64,000 nt of DNA from Streptomyces sp. NRRL S-31 (GCF_000718775.1 NZ_JOCB01000058.1:1-64000), one strand, 5' to 3'. Counted from the first letter of the stretch, positions 38,887 to 47,662 are shown. Notes: a model not told the origin generated them from the letters alone. Numbers and translations: made by a program.

Positions 38887-39237
38887 TCACCAGTTGATGC
38901 AGGTCTTCGGCACCCAGCCGGTCTTCTTGTCGCCGCCGTAGTACCACAGGTTGCTCTTCTTGCCGCAGGCCGTGTACGAGCCGCCCTTGTAGGCCTTGCC
39001 GTCGTTGCAGACCGTGCCCTTCTTGCCCTTGCCCCAGATGCCGATGGCCGTGGCCGTCGTCTTCGGCGAGGTGCGGACGTTGACGGTCTGCTTGGCCTTG
39101 ACGTTGATGATCGCCTTGCTGCAATCCTTCGGCGGGGTCGCCGCGGCGGCGGTGCCGGCGGTGGCGACGGTGCCGACGAGGGCCGTGCCGATGAGGGCCG
39201 CCGTGGTGAGCGCGGTGCCCAGAGCCTTCAACTTCAA
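38887..39237 (-). CDS. Small secreted SH3-like protein
   Basis: 116 residues. A Sec signal peptide (KLKALGTALTTAALIGTALV ... TAGTAAAA) is followed by a compact domain of bacterial SH3b type: VKAKQTVNVRTSPKTTATAI, then IWGKGKKGTVCNDGKAYKGG and a Trp-rich end (LWYYGGDKKTGWVPKTCINW). Four Cys in the mature part could form two disulfides. No ATG or GTG fits; the start is taken as TTG 39237, with GGGAGG about 9 nt upstream, and TTG 39231 is an alternative. SH3b domains often bind cell-wall glycans or peptides; the partner here is unknown. Confidence 0.75.
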   Translation of the reverse strand: MKLKALGTALTTAALIGTALVGTVATAGTAAAATPPKDCSKAIINVKAKQTVNVRTSPKTTATAIGIWGKGKKGTVCNDGKAYKGGSYTACGKKSNLWYYGGDKKTGWVPKTCINW

Positions 39238-39368
39238 GACTGTGTCCTCCCGTTGTGTGCGAAGGCGCCCGCGGGGCAGCGGACGCCGGTCGCCAGGAAG
39301 ACTACTGGGCGCGGCAGATTGGCCGATCTTGGGGTTGCGCTCGGCGCGCGAACCCCGGTGGGCGCACC

Positions 39369-40151
39369 TCAGTGCACGGAGAAGCCGCCGTCCACGTGCA
39401 GGGACTGGCCCGTGACGTAGGCCGAGGCGCCGCTCGCCAGGAACACCGCCGCGCCCGCGAAGTCCTCGGCCAGTCCGTTGCGGCCGGTCATCGTGCGGGC
39501 GGCGAGGGCCGCCACCCGCTCGGGATCGGCCGACAGCCGTTCGTTGAGCGGGGTCATCACGAATCCCGGCACGAGGGTGTTGCAGGTGACGCCGTACGGC
39601 GACCAGGCCTCGGCCTGCGAGCGGGCCAGCGACTCCAGCGCGCCCTTGGAGACGCCGTACGCGCCGCTGTGCACGAACGCCCGGTGCGCCTGCTGGGAGG
39701 TGATGTGGATGATCCGGCCGAAGCCCCGCTCGGCCATGCCGGGCCCGAACCGCTGCCCCAGCAGGAACGGCGCCTCCAGGTTCACCGCCATGGTGGTGTC
39801 CCACACCTCCTCGCCCAGCTCGGCCAGCGGCGGACGCAGGTTGATCCCGGCGGAGTTGACGAGGATGTCGGGCTCCCCGAAGACGGCCGCGGCCTCCTCG
39901 GCCGCCGCGCGCACCCCCTCACGGGTGCCGAGGTCCCCGCTCACCCAGGCCGCCCGGCACCCGTCGGCCGTCAGTTCCCCGACGGCCGCGGCCAGTTCCT
40001 CCTCCCGCCGGGCCACGGCCACGACCCGCGCACCGGCCCGGGCCAGCGCCCCCGCGATGGCCCGTCCGATGCCGGAACTCCCCCCGGTGACCACGGCGAC
40101 ACGACCGTCCAGCGAGAAGAGGTCGGAGAGATAAGCGTGTGAGGAGGACAT
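39369..40151 (-). CDS. Short-chain dehydrogenase/reductase
   Basis: 260-residue classical SDR. The NAD(P) loop is VTGGSSGIG (about 20-28), followed by NSAG (about 99-102). The catalytic Ser is in IIHITSQQAH and the Tyr/Lys in AYGVSKGAL. It ends GQSLHVDGGFSV, typical of gluconate/3-oxoacyl-type dehydrogenases. The ATG at 40151 has TACGCT ending 6 nt upstream, a leaderless signature. It is divergent from acpS by 64 bp. The substrate cannot be assigned. Confidence 0.85.
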   Translation of the reverse strand: MSSSHAYLSDLFSLDGRVAVVTGGSSGIGRAIAGALARAGARVVAVARREEELAAAVGELTADGCRAAWVSGDLGTREGVRAAAEEAAAVFGEPDILVNSAGINLRPPLAELGEEVWDTTMAVNLEAPFLLGQRFGPGMAERGFGRIIHITSQQAHRAFVHSGAYGVSKGALESLARSQAEAWSPYGVTCNTLVPGFVMTPLNERLSADPERVAALAARTMTGRNGLAEDFAGAAVFLASGASAYVTGQSLHVDGGFSVH

Positions 40152-40215
40152 CCCCGCAGCGTAGGCGACGTGGTGTCGCCGGATGCCCGCCCGCCGGAGC
40201 CGTAGGGTGCTCGGC

Positions 40216-40587
40216 ATGAGCATCATCGGGGTGGGCATCGATGTGGCCGAGATCGACCGGTTCCGGGCGTCCCTGGAGCGGACACCGGGGCTGGCGGCCC
40301 GGCTGTTCGTGGAGCGGGAGCTGCTGCTGCCCAGCGGGGAACGGCGCGGCATCGCCTCGCTGGCGGCCCGGTTCGCAGCCAAGGAGGCACTGGCGAAGGC
40401 GCTGGGGGCGCCGCCGGGGCTGCACTGGACCGACGCCGAGGTGTACGTGGAGGACAGCGGGCAGCCCCGGCTCAGGGTGAAGGGCAGCGTGGCCGCGCGC
40501 GCCGCCGAGCTGGGCGTCCGGGCCTGGCACGTGTCGCTCAGTCACGACGCGGGCGTGGCCTCGGCGGTGGTGGTCGCCGAGGGCTGA
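40216..40587 (+). CDS. acpS: Holo-[acyl-carrier-protein] synthase
   Basis: Transfers 4'-phosphopantetheine from CoA to acyl carrier proteins. 123 residues, [20 protein letters not shown]. The conserved magnesium Asp is in GIDVAEIDR and the Glu in [13 protein letters not shown]; the C-terminal WHVSLSHD is present. The start is ATG 40216, preceded by TAGGGT and 7 nt, so the mRNA is probably leaderless. nnr follows 54 nt downstream. In Streptomyces this enzyme serves both fatty-acid and polyketide carrier proteins. Confidence 0.95.
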   Translation: MSIIGVGIDVAEIDRFRASLERTPGLAARLFVERELLLPSGERRGIASLAARFAAKEALAKALGAPPGLHWTDAEVYVEDSGQPRLRVKGSVAARAAELGVRAWHVSLSHDAGVASAVVVAEG

Positions 40588-40641
40588 CCGGCGCGGTGTC
40601 GCGGGTGTGGGGGGCGGGGGTCCCGGGGCAGACTCGGTGCC

Positions 40642-42099
40642 ATGCGTACTGCGTACAGCGTGGAGACGGTAAGGGCGGCCGAGCGGGCGCTGATGGCACG
40701 GCTGCCGGAGGGCGCGCTGATGCAGCGGGCCGCCGCCGGACTCGCCGCCGCCTGCGCCGAGCTGCTCGGCCGGGTGTACGGCAGCCGGGTGGTGCTGCTC
40801 GTGGGCAGCGGGGACAACGGCGGGGACGCCCTGTACGCGGGGGCCCGGCTGGCCCGGCGCGGCGCGGGTGTGACGGCGGTGCCGACGGCGCCCGGACGGG
40901 TCCACGCCGGGGGTCTCGACGCCCTGCGGCGGGCCGGCGGCACGGTCGCCGCCGCGGACGCTGCCGAGGGGCTGATCGCGCGGGCCGACCTGGTGGTGGA
41001 CGGGATCGTCGGCATCGGGGGCAAGGGCGGGCTGCGGCCGGACGCCGAGCGGCTCGCCGCCGCCGTCGCGCGGTCCCGGGCCGCGGTCGTCGCCGTGGAC
41101 CTGCCGAGCGGCGTCGACGCGGACACCGGCGAGGTGCGGGGCGCCGCGCTGCGGGCCGACCTGACCGTCACCTTCGGCACGTACAAGCCCGCCCTGCTGG
41201 TGGACCCCGCCCGGGAGCTGGCCGGCGTGGTGCGGCTCGTCGACATCGGGCTGGAGCCGCCGCCCGCCGACGCCCGGCTGGAGTCCCCGCAACACGCCGA
41301 CGTGGCCCGGCTGTTGCCGGCGCCGGCGGCGGAGAGCGACAAGTACCGGCGCGGGGTCGTGGGGATCGCCGCGGGGTCGGCGCGGTACCCGGGCGCGGCC
41401 GTGCTGGCCGTGTCCGGCGCGCTGCGGGGCGGGGCCGGCGCCGTGCGGTACGTCGGGCCGGCCGGGGACGCGGTCCTCGCGCGCTTCCCGGAGACCCTCG
41501 TCTCCGACGCCGGGCCCGCCCGGGCCGGCCGGGTGCAGGCGTGGGTGACCGGGCCGGGGGCCGGGGACGACGCGGCGAACGTGGCCGAGGTGCTGGCGGC
41601 GGACGTGCCGGTGCTGCTGGACGCCGACGGGCTGCGGCTGGCCGACCGGGACGCGGTGCGGCGCCGGGACGCGCCGACGCTGATGACACCGCACGCGGGG
41701 GAGGCCGCCGCGCTGCTGGGCGTGCGGCGGGAGGAGGTCGAGGCGTCCCGGCTGGCCGCGGTGCGCGAACTGGCGGCGGTGTACCGGGCGACGGTGCTGC
41801 TGAAGGGGTCGACGACGCTGGTCGCCGGCCCCGGTGGCGGACCGGTGCGGATGAATCCCACGGGGACGCCGTGGCTGGCCACGGCGGGCAGCGGCGACGT
41901 GCTGTCCGGGCTGGCGGGGTCCCTGCTGGCGGCGGGGCTGGACGCGCTGGACGCGGGGAGCGTGGCCGCGTATCTGCACGGCCTGGCGGGCCGCTTCGCG
42001 GCGGGCGGCACGGCGGGGTCGGGCGCGCCGGTGGGGGCGCATGACGTGGCGTCACACATCCCCCGCGCCTGGCGCGACGTACGCGGCGGCACCCGGTAG
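40642..42099 (+). CDS. nnr: Bifunctional NAD(P)H-hydrate epimerase and dehydratase
   Basis: Repairs hydrated NAD(P)H. 485 residues. The N-terminal YjeF epimerase domain (about 1-215) has VGSGDNGGDALYAG and DLPSGVDADTGEV. The C-terminal dehydratase domain (about 225-480) has MTPHAGEAA, LKGSTTLVAGP and the ribokinase-like NPTGTPWLATAGSGDVLSGL. CAGACT ends 7 nt before the ATG, consistent with a leaderless mRNA. The place between acpS and alr is conserved in Streptomyces. Confidence 0.93.
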   Translation: MRTAYSVETVRAAERALMARLPEGALMQRAAAGLAAACAELLGRVYGSRVVLLVGSGDNGGDALYAGARLARRGAGVTAVPTAPGRVHAGGLDALRRAGGTVAAADAAEGLIARADLVVDGIVGIGGKGGLRPDAERLAAAVARSRAAVVAVDLPSGVDADTGEVRGAALRADLTVTFGTYKPALLVDPARELAGVVRLVDIGLEPPPADARLESPQHADVARLLPAPAAESDKYRRGVVGIAAGSARYPGAAVLAVSGALRGGAGAVRYVGPAGDAVLARFPETLVSDAGPARAGRVQAWVTGPGAGDDAANVAEVLAADVPVLLDADGLRLADRDAVRRRDAPTLMTPHAGEAAALLGVRREEVEASRLAAVRELAAVYRATVLLKGSTTLVAGPGGGPVRMNPTGTPWLATAGSGDVLSGLAGSLLAAGLDALDAGSVAAYLHGLAGRFAAGGTAGSGAPVGAHDVASHIPRAWRDVRGGTR

Positions 42100-42414
42100 G
42101 GCAGGTGAAACGGCACCCCGCCCACGGCGGACGCGCTCGGGAAGGGGGCGAGGCGTACGTGGGCCGGGGACGGGTGACGTGGTTTCACGCGCCCTCGCGG
42201 GTTTGTATGGGCCGTGGGCCGTGGGCCGTGCGCGTCCCGGGGGGCGGGTCGCCCGGGCGTGCGGCGGGCCGGGGCGCGTCGTTCGGGTGTGCCGTGGCCA
42301 GGGCGGCGGGGTGCGGGTACGGAGGACGCGCGCCGGGGTGGTGCCCGGTGTCCGCGCGGAGGGCGGGGGCTGTGCCGGGGGGCTTTCGGCGGCCTCTGAG
42401 AGACTGGAGGCGCG
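42100..42414. other. nnr-alr spacer, no gene recognised
   Basis: About 315 bp, very G-rich. Short open frames on the plus strand lack ribosome sites and resemble nothing known. The last 15 bases hold the alr ribosome site (TGGAGG). Confidence 0.5.
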
Positions 42415-43578
42415 ATGACTGAGACAGCAGCTGTGCCGACCGCCGCCCTGCGCGCCCGCGCCGAGATCGACCTGGGCGCGCTGCGCTCCAACGTGCGGGC
42501 CCTGCGCGCCCGCGCCGAGGGCGCCGCCGTGATGGCCGTCGTCAAGTCCGACGCGTACGGCCATGGCGCGGTGCCGTGCGCCCGCGCCGCCCTGGAGGCC
42601 GGTGCGACCTGGCTCGGCACGGCCACGCCCGAGGAGGCCCTGGCGCTGCGCGCGGCCGGGCTGTCCGGGCCCATGCTGTGCTGGCTGTGGGTGCCGGGCG
42701 GCCCCTGGCGGCAGGCGATCGAGGCCGGCGTCGACGTGTCGCTGAGCGGGATGTGGGCCCTGCGCGAGGTCACCGACGCCGCCCGCGCGGCGGGACGGCC
42801 CGCGCGCGTGCAGCTCAAGGCCGACACCGGCCTCGGCCGCAACGGCTGCCAGCCGGGCGCCGACTGGGCCGAGCTGGTCGGCGCCGCGCTGCGCGCCGAG
42901 GCCGAGGGGCTGGTCCGGGTCACCGGGCTGTGGTCGCACTTCGCCTGCGCCGACGAGCCGGGGCACCCCTCCATCGCCGCCCAGCTCGCCCGGTTCCGGG
43001 AGATGGTGGCGTACGCCGAGGAGCGGGGCGTACGGCCCGAGGTGCGGCACATCGCCAACTCGCCGGCCACCCTCACCCTGCCCGAGACCCACTTCGACCT
43101 GGTGCGCACCGGCATCGCCATGTACGGCATCTCGCCGAGCCCGGAGCTGGGCACCCCGGCGGACTTCGGGCTGCGCCCGGTGATGACGCTCAGCGCCTCG
43201 CTGGCCCTGGTCAAGCGGGTCCCGGGCGGACAGGGCGTCAGCTACGGCCACCACTACGTCACCCCGGGCGCCACCACCCTCGGCCTGGTGCCGGTCGGCT
43301 ACGCGGACGGCATCCCGCGGCACGCCTCGGGCACCGGCCCGGTGCTGGTCGACGGCAAGTGGCGGACGGTCGCCGGGCGGGTCGCCATGGACCAGTTCGT
43401 GGTGGACCTCGGCGGCGACGAGCCCCCGGTGGGCACCGAGGCGGTGCTGTTCGGGCCGGGCGACCGGGGGGAGCCCACGGCCGAGGACTGGGCGCGGGCC
43501 TGCGGCACGATCGCGTACGAGATCGTCACGCGCATCGGCGCCCGCGTGCCGCGCGTCCACGTCGACGGGCCCAGGTGA
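42415..43578 (+). CDS. alr: Alanine racemase
   Basis: PLP enzyme making D-Ala for peptidoglycan. 387 residues. The PLP lysine lies in MAVVKSDAYGHGAVPCARAA (about 42), and the opposite-face Tyr in GIAMYGISPSPEL together with the C-terminal domain GRVAMDQFVVDLGG. An RHIANSPATL segment is present. A TGGAGG ribosome site precedes the ATG. It starts a plus-strand series of alr, hydrolase and tsaE, an order conserved in Streptomyces. Confidence 0.97.
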   Translation: MTETAAVPTAALRARAEIDLGALRSNVRALRARAEGAAVMAVVKSDAYGHGAVPCARAALEAGATWLGTATPEEALALRAAGLSGPMLCWLWVPGGPWRQAIEAGVDVSLSGMWALREVTDAARAAGRPARVQLKADTGLGRNGCQPGADWAELVGAALRAEAEGLVRVTGLWSHFACADEPGHPSIAAQLARFREMVAYAEERGVRPEVRHIANSPATLTLPETHFDLVRTGIAMYGISPSPELGTPADFGLRPVMTLSASLALVKRVPGGQGVSYGHHYVTPGATTLGLVPVGYADGIPRHASGTGPVLVDGKWRTVAGRVAMDQFVVDLGGDEPPVGTEAVLFGPGDRGEPTAEDWARACGTIAYEIVTRIGARVPRVHVDGPR

Positions 43579-43765
43579 ATGCGTGCGGTCCACCGCGTTC
43601 GGGTGACCGCGTCCCGGTGAACGGGCGGGAAGCCGGGTAACCCGTCCGGGAGCGGCTACCCGGACTGTCCGCACCACCGGCCACTCGACAGCACAGCGGT
43701 ACCACCGGCACCATCCGTAGCACCCGTCCGGGTGAATCCAGGAGTACGGCGAAGAGGAGCGGTAC

Positions 43766-45031
43766 GTGAGCGAGAGCAGCGCGGAGGCCGTGGCGGACGT
43801 CGTCGCCTCGGCGGCCGTCGCCTCCGCCGCGGGGGCGGCCGCGAGCTGGCGCCGGGCGACCGGTATCGCCGGCGCCGCGATAGGCGTGCTCGCCGCGGGC
43901 GCGGCGGCGGGCGTCGCCCTCGAGCGGATGACGGTCGGGCGCGGGATGCGCCGCAAGGCCCGGCTGGCGCTGGACTCGGCGGGCCCGTACGGCACCCTGC
44001 GCGGCACCCCCGGCAAGGCGTACGCCGACGACGGCACCGAGCTGTACTACGAGGTCGACGAGGCCGAGCCCGACCCGGGTCCGGACGTCTCGCCCCGCCG
44101 GCGCCGGCTCTTCGGCCGCAAGGCCCCCGCCCCGGTCACCGTCGTCTTCTGCCACGGTTACTGCCTCAGCCAGGACTCCTGGCACTTCCAGCGGGCGGCC
44201 CTGCGCGGGGTGGTGCGGACCGTGTACTGGGACCAGCGCAGCCACGGGCGGTCCGGGCGGGGCGTGGCGCAGACCCGGGACCGGGTGCCGGTCTCCATCG
44301 ACCAGCTCGGCCGGGACCTGAAGGCGGTGCTCGACGCCGCCGCGCCGGAGGGGCCGCTGGTGCTGGTCGGCCACTCGATGGGGGGAATGACGGTGATGGC
44401 GCTCGCCGCCCAGTACCCCGAACTGATCCGGGACCGGGTGGTCGCCACGGCCTTCGTGGGCACCTCGTCCGGACGGCTCGGCGAGGTCAACTTCGGGCTC
44501 CCGGTGGCCGGCGTCAACGCGGTGCGCCGCATCCTCCCCGGGGTGCTCAGGGCGCTCGGGCAGCAGGCGGAGCTGGTGGAGAAGGGGCGCCGGGCCACCG
44601 CCGACCTGTTCGCCGGGATCATCAAGCGGTACTCGTTCGCGGGGCGGGACGTCGACCCGGCGGTGGAGCGGTTCGCCGAGCGGATGATCGAGTCCACGCC
44701 GATCGACGTGGTCGCCGAGTTCTACCCGGCCTTCACCGACCACGACAAGACCGGGGCGCTCGTCTGCTTCCGGGACATGCCGGTGCTGGTGCTGGCCGGC
44801 GTGCAGGACCTGGTCACGCCCAGCGAGCACAGCGAGGCCATCGCCGACCTGCTGCCCGACGCCGAGCTGGTGCTGGTGCCGGACGCCGGGCACCTGGTGA
44901 TGCTGGAGCGCCCGGAAGTGGTCACCGACCGCCTCGCCGACCTGCTCACCCGCGCCGGTGCGGTGCCCGCAGGAGCTACCGTAAGTGGCTATGGAACGAC
45001 CAGCAGCACCAGCACTGCCCCAGGCCGCTGA
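43766..45031 (+). CDS. Alpha/beta hydrolase, membrane-anchored
   Basis: 421 residues. A hydrophobic segment at about 28-52 (ATGIAGAAIGVLAAGAAAGV) suggests an N-terminal anchor. The hydrolase domain starts near 125 (PVTVVFCHGYCLSQDSWHFQ). The nucleophile elbow is LVGHSMGGMTVM, the Asp region is VLVLAGVQDLVTPSEHSEAI and the catalytic His is in VPDAGHLVMLERPE. GTG start. The last 47 nt overlap tsaE in another frame, and the C-terminus after about 400 is Ser/Thr-rich. The substrate is unknown; conservation beside alr and tsaE suggests an envelope or housekeeping role. Confidence 0.85.
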   Translation: MSESSAEAVADVVASAAVASAAGAAASWRRATGIAGAAIGVLAAGAAAGVALERMTVGRGMRRKARLALDSAGPYGTLRGTPGKAYADDGTELYYEVDEAEPDPGPDVSPRRRRLFGRKAPAPVTVVFCHGYCLSQDSWHFQRAALRGVVRTVYWDQRSHGRSGRGVAQTRDRVPVSIDQLGRDLKAVLDAAAPEGPLVLVGHSMGGMTVMALAAQYPELIRDRVVATAFVGTSSGRLGEVNFGLPVAGVNAVRRILPGVLRALGQQAELVEKGRRATADLFAGIIKRYSFAGRDVDPAVERFAERMIESTPIDVVAEFYPAFTDHDKTGALVCFRDMPVLVLAGVQDLVTPSEHSEAIADLLPDAELVLVPDAGHLVMLERPEVVTDRLADLLTRAGAVPAGATVSGYGTTSSTSTAPGR

Positions 45032-45509
45032 GACCCGGCTGACGATCACCTCGCCCGAGCGGATGCGGGAGCTGGGCCGCCGGCTGGCCGGGCTGCTGCG
45101 CGCGGGCGACCTGGTGATGCTCAGCGGAGAGCTGGGCGCGGGCAAGACCACCCTGACCCGCGGGCTCGGCGAGGGGCTCGGCGTGCGCGGCGCGGTCACC
45201 TCGCCGACCTTCGTGATCGCCCGGGTCCACCCGTCCCTCGGCGACGGCCCGCCCCTGGTGCACGTCGACGCCTACCGGCTGGCCGGCGGTCTGGACGAGA
45301 TGGAGGACCTGGACCTCGACGTCTCGCTGCCCGAATCGGTGATCGTCGTGGAGTGGGGCGAGGGCAAGGTCGAGGAGCTGACCGAGGAGCGGCTCCAGGT
45401 CGTCATCCACCGCGCCGTCGGGGACACCACCGACGAGGTGCGGCACGTGACCGTGGCCGGACTGGGCGAGCGGTGGGCCGGCGCCGGCCTGGAGACGCTG
45501 GCCGGCTGA
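44985..45509 (+). CDS. tsaE: tRNA t6A biosynthesis ATPase TsaE
   Basis: ATPase partner of TsaB-TsaD in making N6-threonylcarbamoyladenosine at position 37 of ANN-decoding tRNAs. 174 residues. The Walker A loop is LSGELGAGKTTLTRGL (about 46-61), followed by SPTFVIARVHP and HVDAYRL. Starts GTG 44985 or ATG 44991 (MERPAAPALPQAAETRLTIT), inside the end of the hydrolase gene, so the two are coupled. tsaB and tsaD lie 1-3 kb downstream; tsaC is not in this window. Confidence 0.95.
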   Translation: MAMERPAAPALPQAAETRLTITSPERMRELGRRLAGLLRAGDLVMLSGELGAGKTTLTRGLGEGLGVRGAVTSPTFVIARVHPSLGDGPPLVHVDAYRLAGGLDEMEDLDLDVSLPESVIVVEWGEGKVEELTEERLQVVIHRAVGDTTDEVRHVTVAGLGERWAGAGLETLAG

Positions 45510-45581
45510 GCCCCGTACCGACAAGCCGTCGGCAACATATTGCGCGGGACGCCCCGGGCGTGGTGACATGGGAGCCAGCCC

Positions 45582-45603
45582 GTGGTTAGGCATACCTAAC
45601 CAC
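45582..45603 (+). promoter_or_regulatory. Iron box: perfect 9-4-9 palindrome
   Basis: GTGGTTAGG, CATA, CCTAACCAC is a perfect inverted repeat. Its core TTAGGCATACCTAA (45586-45599) matches 12 of 14 bases of the IdeR/DmdR1 iron-box core. It overlaps the position expected for a -10 box when GTGACA at 45563-45568 is taken as -35. It lies 28 nt before the start of the next small gene. Confidence 0.75.
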
Positions 45604-45631
45604 ACCCGCCCCCGCACCTCAGGAGGCGTCC

Positions 45632-45796
45632 ATGACCGCACCGCGACCCGCCGGGCCGCCCCGGCCCGTCGAGCCGTCCATGCGTGACCTGCTGGCGTCC
45701 TGCGCGGCGGCGGACGCGGTCTCCCGGCCGCCCCGGGACCCCGAGCCCGCGCGGCCGGCCGCCGAGCCCGCCCGCGTGCGGCCGCGCGCCGCCTGA
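45632..45796 (+). CDS. 54-residue protein behind an iron box, unknown function
   Basis: A 54-residue frame, MTAPRPAGPPRPVEPSMRDL, with a perfect AGGAGG ribosome site about 7 nt upstream. It is Pro/Ala/Arg-rich with one Cys in MRDLLASCAAADAVSR; there is no signal peptide or membrane helix. Coding is supported by the ribosome site, the Streptomyces-like codon pattern and the iron-box palindrome directly in front, which predicts repression in iron-replete cells by a DmdR1-type regulator. It ends 8 nt before the convergent L,D-transpeptidase-like gene. The function is not recognised. Confidence 0.6.
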   Translation: MTAPRPAGPPRPVEPSMRDLLASCAAADAVSRPPRDPEPARPAAEPARVRPRAA

Positions 45797-45804
45797 CGGA
45801 GCCG

Positions 45805-46362
45805 TCAACGGATCACGACCACCGGTACGCCGATCGTCGCGAACCGCCACAGCGCGTCCCCGTCCGGCCGGGCCTCCCGGATGCCGCCCGTCTTCACGCT
45901 CGGATCGGCCATCGCGCCCGAGTCGCCGTGCACCGCCGCGCTGAAGCCGATCACCACCCCGTCCACGCTGGTGAACCGCACCACGTGCTCGATGGGCAGA
46001 CCGTCGGTGCCGGTGGCCGCGTTCGAGCGGGACGTCACCCAGTACGTGCCCGGCAGCGGGTCGACGCCGCCCGGGCGCACCCGGAAGGTGTGCCGCACCC
46101 GGTTCCCGGCGGCGACCAGCCAGACCCGGTCGTCGTCCACCGAGTACACGACCCGTTCACCCGTTCCGGAGTTGCCGGGCAGGGCGGCCGGGTTCCGGCG
46201 GTCCCGGGGCGCCTTCGCCGCCGCGGCGGCGGACGCGCTGGCCGCCGGACCGCCGGGCAGGCCCGCCGGGACGGTCGCCTGGGCGCGGAGGGCGAGGAAA
46301 CCGGTCGTGCCCAGCGCCACCGCGGTGAGGCCGGCCACGATCGCCGAGCTGGTCCCTGCCAC
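45805..46362 (-). CDS. L,D-transpeptidase-like protein lacking the catalytic Cys-His
   Basis: 185 residues. An N-terminal membrane or signal segment (SAIVAGLTAVALGTTGFLAL) and an Ala-rich linker precede a YkuD-like domain: VVYSVDDDRVWLVAAGNRVR, PLPGTYWVTSR, VHGDSG (His145-Gly146) and a C-terminal ALWRFATIGVPVVVI. At the place of the active-site S-H-G-C-I-R the sequence is K-T-G-G-I-R (157-162), so Cys is Gly160 and His is Thr158. It is probably a non-catalytic wall-binding or regulatory homologue. The start is GTG 46362 with GAGGTGA upstream; it is divergent from tsaB by 113 bp. Confidence 0.7.
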   Translation of the reverse strand: MAGTSSAIVAGLTAVALGTTGFLALRAQATVPAGLPGGPAASASAAAAAKAPRDRRNPAALPGNSGTGERVVYSVDDDRVWLVAAGNRVRHTFRVRPGGVDPLPGTYWVTSRSNAATGTDGLPIEHVVRFTSVDGVVIGFSAAVHGDSGAMADPSVKTGGIREARPDGDALWRFATIGVPVVVIR

Positions 46363-46475
46363 CTGCGCTCACCTCTGTTTCGCGCCATATGTCGCACTTC
46401 ATGCAGACCGTAGCAGCCGGTGACCCTCCGTCCCGTACGGCCGTGCGCGAGCCGCGGGCGCCGTAGGCTGTTCGC

Positions 46476-47132
46476 GTGCTCTTGCTCGCTCTGGATACCG
46501 CCACACCCGCCGTCACCGTCGCGCTGCACGACGGCACGGACGTCATCGCCTCGTCGAGCCAGGTGGACGCGCGCCGGCACGGAGAGCTGCTGCTGCCGGC
46601 CGTCGACCGGATCCTCGCCGAGGCGGGGCTGAAGCTGGAGGCCGTCACCGGCGTCGTCGTCGGCACCGGCCCCGGCCCCTACACCGGCCTGCGCGTCGGT
46701 CTGATGACCGCCGACACCTTCGGCCTCGCGCTCGGCGTCCCCGTGTACGGCGTGTGCACGCTGGACGGCCTCGCCTACGCCGCCGACATCGAGAAGGGCC
46801 CCTTCGTCGTGGCGACCGACGCCCGGCGCAAGGAGGTCTACTGGGCGCGGTACGCCGACTCCCGGACCCGGCTCACCGATCCGGCCGTCGACCGCCCCGC
46901 CGACATCGCCGAGCGGGTCGCTGGACTGCCCGCGGTCGGCGCGGGCGCGCTGCTCTACCCCGACACGTTCCCGAGCGCCCACGAGCCCGAGCACGTGTCC
47001 GCCGCCGCCCTCGCCTCGCTCGCGGCCGAGAAGCTGGCGGCGGGCGAGGAGCTGCCCGCGCCCCGGCCGCTCTACCTGCGCCGGCCGGATGCCCAGGTCC
47101 CCAAGAACTACAAGGTGGTCACCCCCAAGTGA
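46476..47132 (+). CDS. tsaB: tRNA t6A biosynthesis protein TsaB
   Basis: Inactive ASKHA-fold partner that forms the core heterodimer with TsaD. 218 residues, MLLLALDTATPAVTVALHDG, with GVVVGTGPGPYTGLRVGLMT at about 61-80 and YGVCTLDGLA. The start is GTG 46476, with TAGGCT ending 6 nt upstream and no ribosome site, so it is a clear leaderless candidate. The last codons overlap rimI (GTGA), making tsaB-rimI-tsaD one translational unit. Confidence 0.95.
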   Translation: MLLLALDTATPAVTVALHDGTDVIASSSQVDARRHGELLLPAVDRILAEAGLKLEAVTGVVVGTGPGPYTGLRVGLMTADTFGLALGVPVYGVCTLDGLAYAADIEKGPFVVATDARRKEVYWARYADSRTRLTDPAVDRPADIAERVAGLPAVGAGALLYPDTFPSAHEPEHVSAAALASLAAEKLAAGEELPAPRPLYLRRPDAQVPKNYKVVTPK

Positions 47133-47662
47133 CACAGCCGGCACCCCCCGAGATGCGCGAGATGCGCTGGTGGGACATCGACCCGGTCCTGGAGCTGGAG
47201 AAGGACCTGTTCCCCGAGGACGCCTGGTCCCGGGGCATGTTCTGGTCCGAGCTGGCCCACGCCCGGGGCTCCGCGGCCACCCGGCGCTACCTCGTCGCCC
47301 AGACCGCCGAGGGCCGGATCGTCGGGTACGCGGGCCTGGCCGCGGCCGGTGAGCTGGCCGACGTCCAGACCATCGCCGTCGCCCGTGACCACCAGGGCAC
47401 CGGGCTCGGCGCCCGGCTGCTGGCCGAGCTGCTGCGCGCGGCGACCGCGTTCGAGTGCCACGAGGTGATGCTCGAGTGCCGGGTCGACAACGTCCGCGCG
47501 CAGAAGCTCTACGAGCGCTTCGGCTTCGCCCCCATCGGCTTCCGGCGCGGCTACTACCAGCCCGGCAACGTGGACGCCCTGGTGATGCGCCTGACCACCG
47601 GACCCGGCGACGGCCCCGCCGCGGGGCCCGCCCCAGTACAAGGAACCGAGAGCAATGACTGA
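47129..47662 (+). CDS. rimI: Ribosomal protein S18-alanine N-acetyltransferase
   Basis: GNAT acetyltransferase of 177 residues, starting GTG 47129 within the tsaB stop (GTGA). The acetyl-CoA loop is [20 protein letters not shown] (about 89-108); [20 protein letters not shown] and [17 protein letters not shown] follow. rimI between tsaB and tsaD is the common actinobacterial order. A 20-residue Gly/Pro tail follows the domain. The actual target in Streptomyces may be other N-termini as well as S18. Confidence 0.93.
   Translation: MTQPAPPEMREMRWWDIDPVLELEKDLFPEDAWSRGMFWSELAHARGSAATRRYLVAQTAEGRIVGYAGLAAAGELADVQTIAVARDHQGTGLGARLLAELLRAATAFECHEVMLECRVDNVRAQKLYERFGFAPIGFRRGYYQPGNVDALVMRLTTGPGDGPAAGPAPVQGTESND

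Noticed and set aside
45510-45631. Extension of tsaE or a second gene in the tsaE-iron box spacer
   Set aside because: tsaE ends cleanly at 45509, and the spacer is accounted for by promoter, palindrome and ribosome site.
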